64,000 nt of DNA, taken from assembly GCF_010907035.1 (NCBI RefSeq), contig NZ_QUMK01000009.1, positions 1-64,000 of the forward strand, written 5' to 3'. The translations under genes were made by a program, and so were the position numbers. Below the pieces are notes generated by a model. That model was not told where the DNA came from, did no database searches, and saw only the letters and a list, made by a program, of their open reading frames with translations. Shown here one piece after another: positions 9,140 to 21,284 of the stretch (its first letter is position 1; every line of letters starts with the position of its first letter). The DNA comes from Rhodopseudomonas sp. BR0M22 (GTDB taxonomy: Bacteria > Pseudomonadota > Alphaproteobacteria > Rhizobiales > Xanthobacteraceae).

Positions 9140-9323
9140 GCGCCCGATGGCGGTGGGGGCGATCCTGCCGCCGCTGTTCTTTGGGCGGCGCCGCGAATTG
9201 TGGCCGTGTCGGCTCCGGGAGCATCTTCAGCAACATCCGGAACACACGGCGTGTCGCATTCGAGCGGCTCCGCCAATCAGCCCCGGCCGCTCGAACAGAG
9301 GCCGCTGCAGGATTTGAGAGATC

Positions 9324-9590
9324 ATGGCTAATACGTCTTCCGCCAAGAAAGCGACCCGCAAGATCGCCCGGCGCACCGCGGTGAACAAGTCGCGTCGGAC
9401 TCAGATGCGCGGGTCGGTCCGGACCGTCGAGCAGGCGATCGCCAGCGGCGACCGCGAGGCCGCCCTGAAGGCGATGGCCCGCGCCGAGCCGGAACTGATG
9501 CGCGCAGCGCAGCGCAACATCATTCACAAGAACGCCGCGAGCCGAAAGGTGTCGCGTCTGACGCACAGCATCGCCAAGCTGGCGAAGTAA
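9324..9590 (+). CDS. rpsT: 30S ribosomal protein S20
   Basis: Primary 16S rRNA-binding protein of the small subunit body. 88 residues, strongly basic, with the family start [17 protein letters not shown] and the [11 protein letters not shown] and [12 protein letters not shown] helices; length matches the family. GAGAG precedes the ATG. It has its own promoter (9111-9139) and an intrinsic terminator immediately behind it, so it is monocistronic. Location just upstream of dnaA is common in this order of bacteria. Confidence 0.97.
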   Translation: MANTSSAKKATRKIARRTAVNKSRRTQMRGSVRTVEQAIASGDREAALKAMARAEPELMRAAQRNIIHKNAASRKVSRLTHSIAKLAK

Positions 9591-9617
9591 TTCTCACCAT
9601 CATCTTCGATGGTTTCA

Positions 9618-9648
9618 ATGCCCGGCTTTCGCCGGGCATTTTCTTTTT
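9618..9648 (+). terminator. Intrinsic terminator of rpsT
   Basis: ATGCCCGGC TTTC GCCGGGCAT is a perfect 9-bp stem with a 4-base loop at 9618-9639, followed directly by TTTTCTTTTT. It lies 28 bases past the rpsT stop codon. Confidence 0.92.
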
Positions 9649-10833
9649 GGGCGATCGCTCGTGCCGCGCGGCTACCCGCGCTCTCCCGCCTCCGGAGTAA
9701 TTGCCGAGCAATTGCGAGGCGCGCTCGCTCAAAACTTGAACCGAATCCCGCGCACGACCACTCCACCTGCCTCGTTCCGAAACATCGCGCCGACGAGCGT
9801 CAACTCGACTTGACGCGCAGCTCGAAAAACCGCTGCGGCACAGCAGGAACTTTGGCACTTGCGCGACTCGCTTGACTTTCGACGCGCGCTTCCCCGTGCA
9901 ACTACGCAGTCGTTTGTGACAAGGGTTACCCTGTCCGAGCGCACACGAAAATCTGCGGCGAGCGAACCACTTATCGGCAAAGCGCAGACGACCGTTTGGA
10001 AAACGCGCTCACCCGGCGGCCAAAGGTAAAGGATTCATGAAATTCTTTTTGGTACGCGGCCGAAATGTCACGCACCGAGCACACATCGAATCTGTGCACA
10101 GATTCAAAATCTTGCCGAAGCGGAATTGATTAGTTGCCTGTTTCATCCGCGCTCGAGGCGAAATCTTCACCCTCCCCTCGGAATCATATCCATTGCAGCG
10201 GAGGAGCCGTCGTGGTTTTCATAGTCCACCCGCGACGCCCACGGCTCTTCAGATCAGAGCGGTTTGAGAACCAAGGGCGGACATGCAAATCGGCGGCGGT
10301 ATGCATGTTGGTGGCTTTTCCAAATGACGGTCGAACTGCAACTCATAGCAATATGAGGCTGGCGAAGCCGTGTCTGAATTCTTGTGGATGCCTTCGTGAT
10401 GCGAATGGCTTCCAGGCGAACGACGACATCGACGATCCAGCAGCGGGCCGACACGGTCTCGGATAGCATCCGACGCGGTTTTGGTTTTGGCGACGTCTGG
10501 CCGCGCGCGAGCGCGGCGAGAGGGGGAGGTTTCATGAGCACCGCATCCGACGTATCATTCGAACCTGCCGATCTTCCGATCGAATTCTCCGCCATCGCGG
10601 GACATTCGTTTTTTAATGGTCGTTGCTGCGCTCACGCTCCGGTCTATCCGTCGAGTCCTCCGCTGAGCTGACCTCGTACTCCCATCTGTCCTCGGCCCTG
10701 ATCTGACGTCGGCTGCTTCAGCCGAAACGGAAGACCATTGGCCGAAATCGTCTCGCTGGTCGCGGCGACGGCGTGAGCCGTCATGGCTCGCCGCTGCGAT
10801 GGCCCGTCACTCTGGAATTGAAAAGCTGCTGAA
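9649..10833. other. 1.2 kb gene-free region upstream of dnaA (possible origin region)
   Basis: No open frame here has a convincing ribosome site, known domain or consistent third-position GC. The middle (about 10020-10200) is visibly AT-richer than the surroundings, and there is an 18-bp perfect palindrome at 10088-10105. I looked for TTATCCACA-type DnaA boxes and found only a weak TTGTGGATG near 10382, so an origin is not supported by boxes; the placement between rpsT and dnaA is the only hint. The hairpin GACGGC-GTGA-GCCGTC at 10767-10782 lies in the dnaA leader. Confidence 0.4.
10088..10105. repeat. 18-bp perfect palindrome upstream of dnaA
   Basis: GAATCTGTGCACAGATTC reads the same on both strands. 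It is in an AT-richer part of the gene-free region, 728 bases before the dnaA start. It may be an operator for a dimeric regulator; the TGTGCACA core is not a canonical DnaA box. Confidence 0.6.
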
Positions 10834-12252
10834 ATGTCGAACATGGAACAGGATCGCTGGTCTCGCGTGAAGGGCCGTTTGCGCTCGAGCGTCGGCGAGG
10901 ACGTGTATTCGAGCTGGTTCGCGCGAATGGACCTCGAAAGCGTTCAAGACGAGAGCGTGCACCTGTCGGTGCCGACCCGGTTCCTGAAGAGCTGGATTCA
11001 GACGCACTACTCCGACAAGGTACTGTCGTGCTGGCAAGCCGAACTGCCGGAGGTCAGCCGCATCGACCTCACCGTGCGCTCGCCGGTGCGTTGCGCAGCG
11101 CCCGCCAAGGACGTCCCGGCACCGGTCGAAAGCCGCCGCGACGAGCAGCGCCCGACTGCCGAGCGCAGCAACGGCGCAGTGCCGGTCTCGGCCAGTCACG
11201 ATGCGCTCGGCGGCTCGCCGCTCGATCCGCGTCTGACGTTTGCGAGCTTTGTGGTCGGCCGCTCCAACACGCTGGCGCACGCCGCCGCCAAGCAGGTGGC
11301 CGAAGGCCGCCGCGGCGACCCGGTGATGTTCAATCCGCTGTACATCCATTCCGGCGTCGGCCTCGGCAAGACGCATCTGCTGCAGGCCGTGACCTGGGCA
11401 GGCAATGCCGGCAACGAGCGCAAGGTGCTGTATCTCACCGCCGAGAAGTTCATGTACGGCTTCGTCGCCGCGCTGAAGACGCAGACCTCGCTGGCCTTCA
11501 AAGAAGCGCTGCGCGGCATCGACGTGCTGGTGATCGACGACCTGCAGTTCCTGCAGGGCAAGACCACCCAGGCCGAGTTCTGTCATACGCTGAACGCGCT
11601 GATCGACGCCGGCCGACAGGTCGTCGTCGCCGCCGACCGCCCGCCGTCAGACCTCGAGAGCCTCGACGAGCGGGTGCGCTCGCGCCTCGCCGGCGGCCTC
11701 GTGGTGGAAATGGCGCCGCTCGGCGAAGATCTCCGCCTCGGCATCCTGCGCTCGCGCGTGGTCGCGGCTCGCGCTCATCATGTCAGCTTCGACGTGCCGC
11801 AGCCGGTGCTCGAATATCTCGCCCGCACCATCACGCATAACGGCCGCGATCTCGAAGGCGCCATCAACCGCCTGCTGGCCCATTCCAAGCTGAACAATCA
11901 GCCGGTGACGCTGGAGATGGCCGAGCACGAAGTGCGCGACCTGATCCGTCCCTCCGAGCCGAAACGGATCAAGATCGAAGACATCCAGCGCATCGTCGCG
12001 CGGCAGTACAATGTCAGCCGCTCCGACCTGCTGTCGTCGCGCCGGACCGCCAACGTGGTGCGGCCGCGCCAGGTCGCGATGTATCTGGCCAAGACCCTGA
12101 CGCTGCGGTCGCTGCCGGAGATCGGCCGGCGCTTCGGCGGACGCGACCACACCACGGTGCTGCACGCCGTCCGCAAGATCGAAGGGCTGGTGTCCAAGGA
12201 CACCACGCTGTCGGACGAGGTCGAAACGCTGAAGCGCCAGCTTCAGGAATAG
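10834..12252 (+). CDS. dnaA: Chromosomal replication initiator protein DnaA
   Basis: AAA+ initiator that binds the origin and opens it, then helps load DnaB. 472 residues in the usual four parts: domain I at about 1-80, a variable linker to about 125, the AAA+ module with Walker A GVGLGKT at 174-180 and Walker B VLVIDD at 231-236, and the DNA-binding domain IV with the DnaA signature [11 protein letters not shown] at 435-445. The ATG at 10834 and one at 10843 (Met4) are both possible starts; neither has a strong ribosome site. It is followed by dnaN, recF and gyrB in the order typical for many bacteria. Confidence 0.97.
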   Translation: MSNMEQDRWSRVKGRLRSSVGEDVYSSWFARMDLESVQDESVHLSVPTRFLKSWIQTHYSDKVLSCWQAELPEVSRIDLTVRSPVRCAAPAKDVPAPVESRRDEQRPTAERSNGAVPVSASHDALGGSPLDPRLTFASFVVGRSNTLAHAAAKQVAEGRRGDPVMFNPLYIHSGVGLGKTHLLQAVTWAGNAGNERKVLYLTAEKFMYGFVAALKTQTSLAFKEALRGIDVLVIDDLQFLQGKTTQAEFCHTLNALIDAGRQVVVAADRPPSDLESLDERVRSRLAGGLVVEMAPLGEDLRLGILRSRVVAARAHHVSFDVPQPVLEYLARTITHNGRDLEGAINRLLAHSKLNNQPVTLEMAEHEVRDLIRPSEPKRIKIEDIQRIVARQYNVSRSDLLSSRRTANVVRPRQVAMYLAKTLTLRSLPEIGRRFGGRDHTTVLHAVRKIEGLVSKDTTLSDEVETLKRQLQE

Positions 12253-12494
12253 GCCGTGCGCCGGCCGACCACTTCCGGCACGATTTTTCGGCCCGAATAT
12301 CGGGGAAATTGAGCTGACGGCGGCCGCTCACCCTTGCGTCCGCCGCCTAACCACGCCAACCTGCGCCCCCCGCGCGGGTCCGGGTGACCTTGCGGGTGCC
12401 AAATTGCCACGGCGCCGCATCAGGCCGCCGGGCCTCTCCAATATAGCCGGCAGCCTCATCACACGATGCGGGCGCGGATCAGGCGGGTTTTGCA

Positions 12495-13613
12495 ATGAAG
12501 GTCACGGTCGAACGCGCGCAACTGCTCAAGTCGCTGGGCCACGTCCATCGTGTGGTCGAGCGCCGTAACACCATTCCGATCCTCGGCAACGTGCTGGTTC
12601 GCGCCGAGAACGCGCAGCTTGCGCTGAAGGCGACCGACCTCGACCTCGAAGTCACCGAGACGCTGCCGGCCGAAACCGCGACCGCAGGATCCACCACCGT
12701 ACCGGCCCACATGTTCTACGACATCGTCCGCAAGCTGCCGGACGGTTCGCAGATCGTGCTGGAAAGCGACGGCGACCGTTCGGTGCTGGCGATCCGCGCC
12801 GGGCGCTCACGCTTCACCCTGCAGACCTTGCCGGAAAGCGATTTCCCCGATCTTGCCGCCGGTGAGATGAGCCACGCGTTCAAGCTGCCGGCATCCGACG
12901 TCAAGCGGCTGATCGATCGCACCCAGTTCGCGATCTCGACCGAAGAGACCCGCTATTATCTGAACGGCATCTATCTGCACACCGCCGCGAACGCGACCAC
13001 TCCGTCGCTTCGCGCGGTCGCCACCGACGGCCACCGACTGGCCCAGCTCGACCTGACGCTGCCGAGCGGCGCCGACGGCATGCCCGGCGTGATCGTGCCG
13101 CGCAAGACCGTCAGCGAAGTGCAACGGCTGATCGAAGACACCGAGGCTGAGATCGGCCTCGAATTGTCGACCGGCAAGATCCGTTTCACGCTCGGCAACG
13201 TCGTGCTGACCTCCAAGCTGATCGACGGCACCTTCCCCGATTACGGACGAGTGATCCCGCAGAACAACGACAAGGAACTGCTGGTCGACAAGAAGGACTT
13301 CGAAGCCGCGGTCGACCGCGTCTCGACGATCTCCTCCGAGCGCGGCCGCGCCGTGAAGCTGGCGCTGAGTGCCGGCAAGCTGGTGCTGTCGGTGACCAAT
13401 CCGGATTCCGGCAGTGCGACCGAAGAACTCGAGGTCGAGTACGCCTCCGATCCGCTCGATATCGGCTTCAACTCGCGCTATCTGCTCGATATCGCCGCGC
13501 AGATCGAAGGCGAGGTCGCGGTGCTGAAGCTCGCCGATCCCGGTTCGCCGACCCTGATTCAGGACCGCGATTCCAAGAGCGCGCTGTATGTCCTGATGCC
13601 GATGCGGGTGTAG
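12495..13613 (+). CDS. dnaN: DNA polymerase III beta sliding clamp
   Basis: Ring-forming processivity clamp of the replicative polymerase. 372 residues, three repeated clamp domains (about 1-120, 130-250, 252-372), beginning MKVTVERAQLLKSLGHV and ending in the standard YVLMPMRV that lines the peptide-binding pocket. Separated from dnaA by 242 bases with no gene; that gap carries no clear terminator. Start ATG is supported by family alignment. Confidence 0.97.
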   Translation: MKVTVERAQLLKSLGHVHRVVERRNTIPILGNVLVRAENAQLALKATDLDLEVTETLPAETATAGSTTVPAHMFYDIVRKLPDGSQIVLESDGDRSVLAIRAGRSRFTLQTLPESDFPDLAAGEMSHAFKLPASDVKRLIDRTQFAISTEETRYYLNGIYLHTAANATTPSLRAVATDGHRLAQLDLTLPSGADGMPGVIVPRKTVSEVQRLIEDTEAEIGLELSTGKIRFTLGNVVLTSKLIDGTFPDYGRVIPQNNDKELLVDKKDFEAAVDRVSTISSERGRAVKLALSAGKLVLSVTNPDSGSATEELEVEYASDPLDIGFNSRYLLDIAAQIEGEVAVLKLADPGSPTLIQDRDSKSALYVLMPMRV

Positions 13614-13662
13614 GCGGGTCGCTTCAACAGCACCATCGTCATCGCCCCGTTGGAGCCGAATG

Positions 13663-13803
13663 CGTCATTGCCGGGCTTGCCCGGCAATCCATCTTCTTCG
13701 TGTGACCCAAGCGTTGCGGCCGGCGAGACGTCGCAGGATCTCGACGATAATTTTGTCCGCTAGCGCGGACGCTGGATTGCCGGGTCGAGCCCGGCAATGA
13801 CAC
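13663..13803. repeat. Inverted pair of REP-like repeats between dnaN and recF
   Basis: Two copies of a hairpin unit face each other: CGTCATTGCCGGGCTTGCCCGGCAATCC at 13663-13690 and GGATTGCCGGGTCGAGCCCGGCAATGAC at 13774-13801. Each is itself a palindrome; together they form a long inverted repeat. Between them GTCCGC-TAGC-GCGGAC (13755-13770) is another short hairpin. The right copy ends only about 8 bases before the recF start codon. Confidence 0.85.
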
Positions 13804-13810
13804 CCTCATC

Positions 13811-14950
13811 ATGACCGCCGCCCGCATCACACGCCTGACGCTGACGCATTTTCGGAATTATCGCGGGGCGTCGCTGACCACGACCGCCGATCAGGTCGTG
13901 CTGGTCGGCCCGAACGGAGCCGGCAAGACCAACTGCCTGGAGGCGATCTCGTTTCTGTCGCCGGGCCGGGGCCTGCGTCGGGCGAGGCTGGAAGACGTCG
14001 GCGGCCATGAAGGCGACGGATCCTGGGCGGTGTCGGCGGAGGTCGAAGGCGCGCTCGGTCTGGCGACCCTCGGGACCGGGATCGAGCCGCCGCGCGGCGA
14101 GGTGGCGACGACACGGCGCTGCCGCATCGACCGCGAACCGGTCGGCTCCGCGGCGGCGTTCGGCGATCATCTGCGCATGGTGTGGCTGACGCCGGCGATG
14201 GACGGGCTGTTCATGGGCGCAGCCTCGGAGCGCCGGCGTTTCTTCGACCGCCTGGTGCTGGCGATCGACAGCGGGCATTCGGCCCGCGTCTCTGCCCTCG
14301 ACCGCAGCCTGCGATCGCGCAATCGCCTGCTCGAAGATCATCGCAACGCCGACTCGCACTGGCTCGACGCGATCGAGCGGGAAACAGCGGAGCTCGCCAT
14401 TGCCGTCGCGGCGCAGCGTGGCCAGACCGCGCTCAAGCTGGCCGCGATGCTCGATGCGCGCGGCGCAATTTCCGCCTTTCCCTCGGCCAGGATCATGCTC
14501 GATGGCTGGATGGAGAACGCGCTGAATTCCGAGCCTGCGACCGTCGTCGAAGACCGCTACCGCGCCATCCTGCGCGGCAACCGCAGCCGCGACGCCGCGG
14601 CCGGCCGCACCCTCGACGGCCCGCACCTCACCGATCTGGAGGTGATCTACGCGCCCAAAGCGATGCCGGCGCGGGACGCCTCCACCGGCGAGCAGAAAGC
14701 GCTGCTGATCGGTCTCGTGCTGGCGCACGCGCAGCTCGTCGCCGAGACCACTTCGATCACGCCGCTGTTGCTGCTCGACGAGGTGGTGGCGCATCTCGAC
14801 CCCGGCCGCCGCGGAGCGCTGTTCGCCGAACTCGCCAAGCTCGGCGCCCAGGTCTGGATGACCGGAGCGGACCCTCTGGCGTTCGCCGAGATCGGTCCGG
14901 CGGCGGCGATTTTCGACGTCGAGAACGGCCGAATCAGCCCGCGCGGATGA
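13811..14950 (+). CDS. recF: DNA replication and repair protein RecF
   Basis: SMC-like ATPase that loads RecA at gaps with RecO and RecR. 379 residues, opening with the family phrase RLTLTHFRNYR, Walker A GPNGAGKTN at about 36-44, the STGEQKALLIGLVLAHA signature near 292, and Walker B LLLLDEVVAHLD near 319-330. The ATG at 13811 follows directly on a palindromic repeat and has no usual ribosome site, so translation efficiency may be low or the RNA hairpin may matter. Next gene is gyrB after 216 bases. Confidence 0.95.
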   Translation: MTAARITRLTLTHFRNYRGASLTTTADQVVLVGPNGAGKTNCLEAISFLSPGRGLRRARLEDVGGHEGDGSWAVSAEVEGALGLATLGTGIEPPRGEVATTRRCRIDREPVGSAAAFGDHLRMVWLTPAMDGLFMGAASERRRFFDRLVLAIDSGHSARVSALDRSLRSRNRLLEDHRNADSHWLDAIERETAELAIAVAAQRGQTALKLAAMLDARGAISAFPSARIMLDGWMENALNSEPATVVEDRYRAILRGNRSRDAAAGRTLDGPHLTDLEVIYAPKAMPARDASTGEQKALLIGLVLAHAQLVAETTSITPLLLLDEVVAHLDPGRRGALFAELAKLGAQVWMTGADPLAFAEIGPAAAIFDVENGRISPRG

Positions 14951-15085
14951 GGTGCTGACGCGCCCAAAACCGTCTGCTTCGCGGTTCTTCGCAGCAACCG
15001 CCGAAACGGCCTTCGCGAGGCTTGCAGATGCGGCTAAAATCTCTATTTCTTCAACGGGTTGAACGGCGCGACTTTGCGCTGGTGA

Positions 15086-17608
<2,523 letters not shown>

Positions 17609-17663
17609 CGAACCGTCGCGATCCGCAGCAGGACACGCTCCGCCGGCGTCCCCCCACCTATGA

Positions 17664-17690
17664 CGAGGCGTGCCTTCCGCCTCGCTTTCG
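17664..17690. terminator. Weak hairpin between convergent gyrB and ABC permease
   Basis: CGAGGCG TGCCTTC CGCCTCG forms a 7-bp stem at 17664-17684, 56 bases after the gyrB stop, followed by CTTTCG with only three T. It may end gyrB transcription weakly or work with Rho. Confidence 0.35.
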
Positions 17691-17696
17691 GGGCGT

Positions 17697-18614
17697 TCAC
17701 CGTCGATACGGCTCACCGAGCGTGGCGGGCGCCATTTGGCGCCCCACTAATCCGCCGACGGCGAGCAGCGCCATGAGATAAGGCAGCATGATCAGCAGCG
17801 CGTTGGGCACGCCGATGCCGAGCGCGGGGAGCTGGAATTGCAGCGCGGTGGCGGCGCCGAACAGCAGGCAGGCCAGCGTGGTGCCGCCGATCCGCCATTT
17901 GCCGAAGATCACCGAGGCGATCGCCAGATAGCCGGCGCCACGGGTCATGCCCTCGGTGAACGTGTGGATGTCGCCGATCGACAGGAACGCGCCAGCCAGC
18001 GCGGCCATCAGGCCGGCCAACAGCACCACGCCGTAGCGCACGAACGTCACCGACAGGCCCGATTTGTCGACCGCCTTCGGCTCGGCGCCGGCGGCGTGAA
18101 TCGCGAGGCCGAGCGAAGTGTAGCGCAGCACCAGCGCGGTGATCACGATCAGCACGATGCCGGCGTAGAGCAGCCAGACCTGCTCGAACACCGCCGGCCC
18201 GATGATCGGGATATCTCCGAGCAGCGGCAGCTTGATCTTGGCGAGGCCGGGGATCTCCGCGCGCGACCGCGCGCCGAAGATTTCCCGATGCGCCAGCGTC
18301 GTCGCGCCGAGCACCAGGATGTTGATACCGATGCCGGATACGATCTGGTTGGCGCGCAGCGTATTCGACAGAAACGCCTGCAACAGCGCCACCGGCACCA
18401 CCGACAAAATGCCGATCAGTAGCCCGAGCAACGGATCACCAGTCGCCCAGGCGCCGACGGCGGAAGCGAAGGCCGACATCAGCATCATGCCCTCGATGCT
18501 CATGTTGAGCACGCCGGCGCGCTCGCTGACCATCTCACCGATGCCGGCCAGCAGCAGCGGCGCTGCGAGACGAATCGACGAGCCGATGAACACAGCAAAC
18601 AGCTCCCAGCTCAT
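17697..18614 (-). CDS. ABC transporter permease (BMP/nucleoside type), second subunit
   Basis: Integral membrane permease of the RbsC/BPD_transp_2 family, 305 residues with about eight to ten hydrophobic segments. It carries the family patterns MVSERAGVLNMSIEGMMLM near the N-terminus and LAGAFLSIGDIHTFTEGMTRGAGYLAIASVIFGKW, which is the usual coupling-loop region. Starts at the ATG at 18614, overlapping the previous permease stop by four bases (ATGA), so the two are translationally coupled. Last gene of a four-gene importer operon. Confidence 0.92.
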   Translation of the reverse strand: MSWELFAVFIGSSIRLAAPLLLAGIGEMVSERAGVLNMSIEGMMLMSAFASAVGAWATGDPLLGLLIGILSVVPVALLQAFLSNTLRANQIVSGIGINILVLGATTLAHREIFGARSRAEIPGLAKIKLPLLGDIPIIGPAVFEQVWLLYAGIVLIVITALVLRYTSLGLAIHAAGAEPKAVDKSGLSVTFVRYGVVLLAGLMAALAGAFLSIGDIHTFTEGMTRGAGYLAIASVIFGKWRIGGTTLACLLFGAATALQFQLPALGIGVPNALLIMLPYLMALLAVGGLVGRQMAPATLGEPYRR

Positions 18615-19702
18615 CGGCGCTCCCACTTTTCGATGAACAAAGCTGCGCCGGCCAGCGTGATCACGATCAGCCCCTGGATCACCACCACCAACGCGGTCGG
18701 CACAGCCGCAGTCATCTCCATGTTGATGCCGCCGGACCGTAAAAATCCGAACAGCAGCGAGGCGGCGATCACGCCGGGGATCGAGCCGCGTGACAGCAGC
18801 CCGGCGACCAAGCCGTCGAAGCCGTAGCCGGACGAGAAGCCGTCCTTCAGCGTGTACTGCTCGCCCAGCAGCATCAGCGCCCCGGCGAGCCCGCCGAGCG
18901 CGCCGGCGGCCGACAGCGCGACGACGATCGTGCGCGTGGTCGAAATGCCGGCGCGATACGCCGCCACCGGATTGAGCCCGACGGCACGCAGCCGCACGCC
19001 GAACAAGGTCCTGGCCAGGATCACGCCGACCACGACCGCCAGGATCAGCGTCAGCGGCAGCCCGAGATGCACCGGGAAACCATAATCGCCAGTCAGCAGC
19101 GGCAGCTTGGCGGCGTCCGGAATCTCCAGCGATTCCGGCAGCGTCGCCGAGCTGGTCATCGGCTTGCGCAGCAGTGCCGGCGACTGCACGCACCAGTACA
19201 GCAGCCACACGCCGATGAACGACAGCAACAGCGTCGAGATCACCTCGTTGGTGCCCGACCTGACCTTCAGCACCGCGGCGATCCCGCCCCACAACGCGCC
19301 GGCGATCACCGCCGCCAGCGTCGGCAGGATGAAGGCAAGGCCGAGCGGCAAGCCGGCGACGTGGCCGTACAGCGCCACGGCCGTCGCGGCGATGCCGCCG
19401 ACAGCGATCTGGCCTTCACCGCCGACATTGGTGAGATTGGCTCGGTTGGCCAGGACGAAGCCGAAGCCGACCAGCGCGAACACGCAGGCTCGATTGAGCG
19501 AGGCGGCGAGCGCGTAGGGCGAGCCGATCGTGCCATCGACGAACGCCGCGATCGCATCCGCGACCGGCACGCCGATCACCGCGATCAACGCCAACCCCAC
19601 CGCCGCCGCGAACGCCACCGCGGCGAGTGGAATCAGCAGGCTCGGCCGCAGCCCGAAGCGCGGCGCAGCGACGGCGGACGGCTTGTCGTCGACGGCCGTC
19701 AT
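18611..19702 (-). CDS. ABC transporter permease (BMP/nucleoside type), first subunit
   Basis: Membrane permease of the same superfamily, 363 residues, longer at its N-terminus than its partner. It has multiple hydrophobic helices, the loop FALVGFGFVLANRANLTNVGGEGQ (the GEGQ motif of this subunit type) and GGLAGALMLLGEQYTLKDGFSSGYGFDGLVAGLLS. Its ATG at 19702 overlaps the ATPase stop by four bases and its own stop overlaps the next permease start. Such two-permease importers move nucleosides or similar small solutes in characterised BmpDEFG/NupABC systems; the substrate here is unknown. Confidence 0.92.
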   Translation of the reverse strand: MTAVDDKPSAVAAPRFGLRPSLLIPLAAVAFAAAVGLALIAVIGVPVADAIAAFVDGTIGSPYALAASLNRACVFALVGFGFVLANRANLTNVGGEGQIAVGGIAATAVALYGHVAGLPLGLAFILPTLAAVIAGALWGGIAAVLKVRSGTNEVISTLLLSFIGVWLLYWCVQSPALLRKPMTSSATLPESLEIPDAAKLPLLTGDYGFPVHLGLPLTLILAVVVGVILARTLFGVRLRAVGLNPVAAYRAGISTTRTIVVALSAAGALGGLAGALMLLGEQYTLKDGFSSGYGFDGLVAGLLSRGSIPGVIAASLLFGFLRSGGINMEMTAAVPTALVVVIQGLIVITLAGAALFIEKWERR

Positions 19703-21279
19703 TGCGCCTGCCCCGCCATCATCGCGCCGATCTCCGCCTTGCGCGATACATCGGCCGCGCAGGTGCCCATGATCCGGCCGCGGTACAGCACCACGATACG
19801 ATCGGCGACGCTGAGCAGCTCGTCCAGCTCCGACGACACCAGCAGCACCGCGATGCCACGGCTGCAAGCGTCGCGAATGTGGCCATACACAGCCGCGACC
19901 GCACCGACATCGAGGCCGCGGGTCGGCTGCGACGCCACCAGGCAGGACAGGTTCGGCAGCGTGATCTCGCGCGCCAGCACCGCCTTTTGCTGATTACCGC
20001 CGGACAGGCTGGAGAACGGCGCTCCAGGGCCGCGGGCGCGAACGTCGAAGCGTTGCATTAGGGTCGTCGCTTCCCGCTGCAGGGCGGTGCGATTGAGGAA
20101 ACCGAACCGCGTGAACTCATCGAGTCGATTGAGATAGATATTTTCGGCCAGACTCATGCCCAGCACGCAGCCGACCGCATGACGATCTTCCGAGACGATA
20201 CCGACGCCGGCGGCGGTGATCTCCTTCGGCGAACGCCCGGTGAGATCCGTCTCACCCAGATAGTAGCGGCCTGAGGTCGGCGTCACCATGCCGGCAAGCA
20301 CCGCCGCGAGTTCGCTCTGGCCATTGCCCTCGACACCGGCGACGCCGACGATCTCGCCGCGGTCGACTGTCAGGGTGAAATTGTCGAGGCGCGTCACGCC
20401 CTGGCGGTCCCTCACCGTCAACCCGTCGATCTGCAGCGCCTCGACCTTGCTACGCGGCGGCTGACGACCGACAGGTTCGACATTGCCGAGACCGAGCGTG
20501 GAAGCCGCCGCGCCGTCGAGCTCGGCAACGTCGCCGTGAATCATCGCGCGCACCAGCATATCGATGTCCCGCGTCGGCGCATCCGATGTCACCACGGTGC
20601 GGCCGCCGCGTAGCACGGTGACGCGGTCGGCCACCTCCTTGATCTCGGCGAGCTTGTGCGTCACCAGCACCACAGCGCGGCCGCTGGCTGCGACGCGTCG
20701 GCACACAGCCAACAGCGAGGCGATCTCGTCCGGCAGCAGCACCGCGGTCGGCTCGTCGAGCACGAACAGCTGCGGATCGCGAATCAGACATTTGACGATC
20801 TCGACGCGTTGCCGCTCTCCGACCGAAAGGTCGTCGATCTTCGCGAACGGATCGAGCGGCAGGCCGTAATCCTCGCCGAGCCGGGCGAGCTGGCGCGCGC
20901 ATTCTTTTCGGTTCAGCACACCACGACCGCGGCCGAGCAGCACGTTGTCGACCACGGTCATGTCGCCGACCAGACTGAAATGCTGGTGCACCATCGCGAT
21001 GCCCTGCGCCAGCGCATCCGCAGGACCCGACGGTTGATACGGCGCGCCGCGATACGTCATCGCGCCGCCGTCCGGCTGGTACACGCCGAATATCACGTTA
21101 CACAGCGTCGACTTGCCGGCGCCGTTTTCCCCCAGGATGCAGTGCACCTCGCCCGGCCGCAGATCGAGTGAGACCTCCGACAACGCGGTGAAGCCGCCGA
21201 ACCGCTTCGTCACCTCTGACAGGCTGAGAAGCGGCGCGGCAGCGACATCCACGACGTTCGCGAGCGAGGCGCTGCGCAT
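19699..21279 (-). CDS. ABC transporter ATPase, two nucleotide-binding domains
   Basis: Cytoplasmic ATPase of the importer, 526 residues with two fused NBDs as in RbsA/MglA. First half: Walker A GENGAGKST near residue 53, signature LSVGERQRVEIVKCL, Walker B LFVLDEPTAVL. Second half: degenerate P-loop GVEGNGQSE, signature LSGGNQQKAVLAREI, and LVASQPTRGLDVGA. The weak second Walker A is normal for this family. The start at 21279 (MRSASLANV) lies five bases after the substrate-binding protein stop. Part of the operon bmp-ATPase-permease-permease. Confidence 0.93.
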   Translation of the reverse strand: MRSASLANVVDVAAAPLLSLSEVTKRFGGFTALSEVSLDLRPGEVHCILGENGAGKSTLCNVIFGVYQPDGGAMTYRGAPYQPSGPADALAQGIAMVHQHFSLVGDMTVVDNVLLGRGRGVLNRKECARQLARLGEDYGLPLDPFAKIDDLSVGERQRVEIVKCLIRDPQLFVLDEPTAVLLPDEIASLLAVCRRVAASGRAVVLVTHKLAEIKEVADRVTVLRGGRTVVTSDAPTRDIDMLVRAMIHGDVAELDGAAASTLGLGNVEPVGRQPPRSKVEALQIDGLTVRDRQGVTRLDNFTLTVDRGEIVGVAGVEGNGQSELAAVLAGMVTPTSGRYYLGETDLTGRSPKEITAAGVGIVSEDRHAVGCVLGMSLAENIYLNRLDEFTRFGFLNRTALQREATTLMQRFDVRARGPGAPFSSLSGGNQQKAVLAREITLPNLSCLVASQPTRGLDVGAVAAVYGHIRDACSRGIAVLLVSSELDELLSVADRIVVLYRGRIMGTCAADVSRKAEIGAMMAGQAQ

Positions 21280-21284
21280 CGCGA

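Noticed and set aside
10380-10390. DnaA-box-like TTGTGGATG
   Set aside because: Single, with mismatches to TTATCCACA, and no neighbours; not enough for an origin call.
10134-10671. Open frames of 95-113 codons upstream of dnaA
   Set aside because: No ribosome sites, no recognisable domains, overlapping frames on both strands and composition like the gene-free surroundings.
10709-10723. CGGCTG-CTT-CAGCCG hairpin as a terminator
   Set aside because: No T-run follows and there is no gene to terminate; may be chance.
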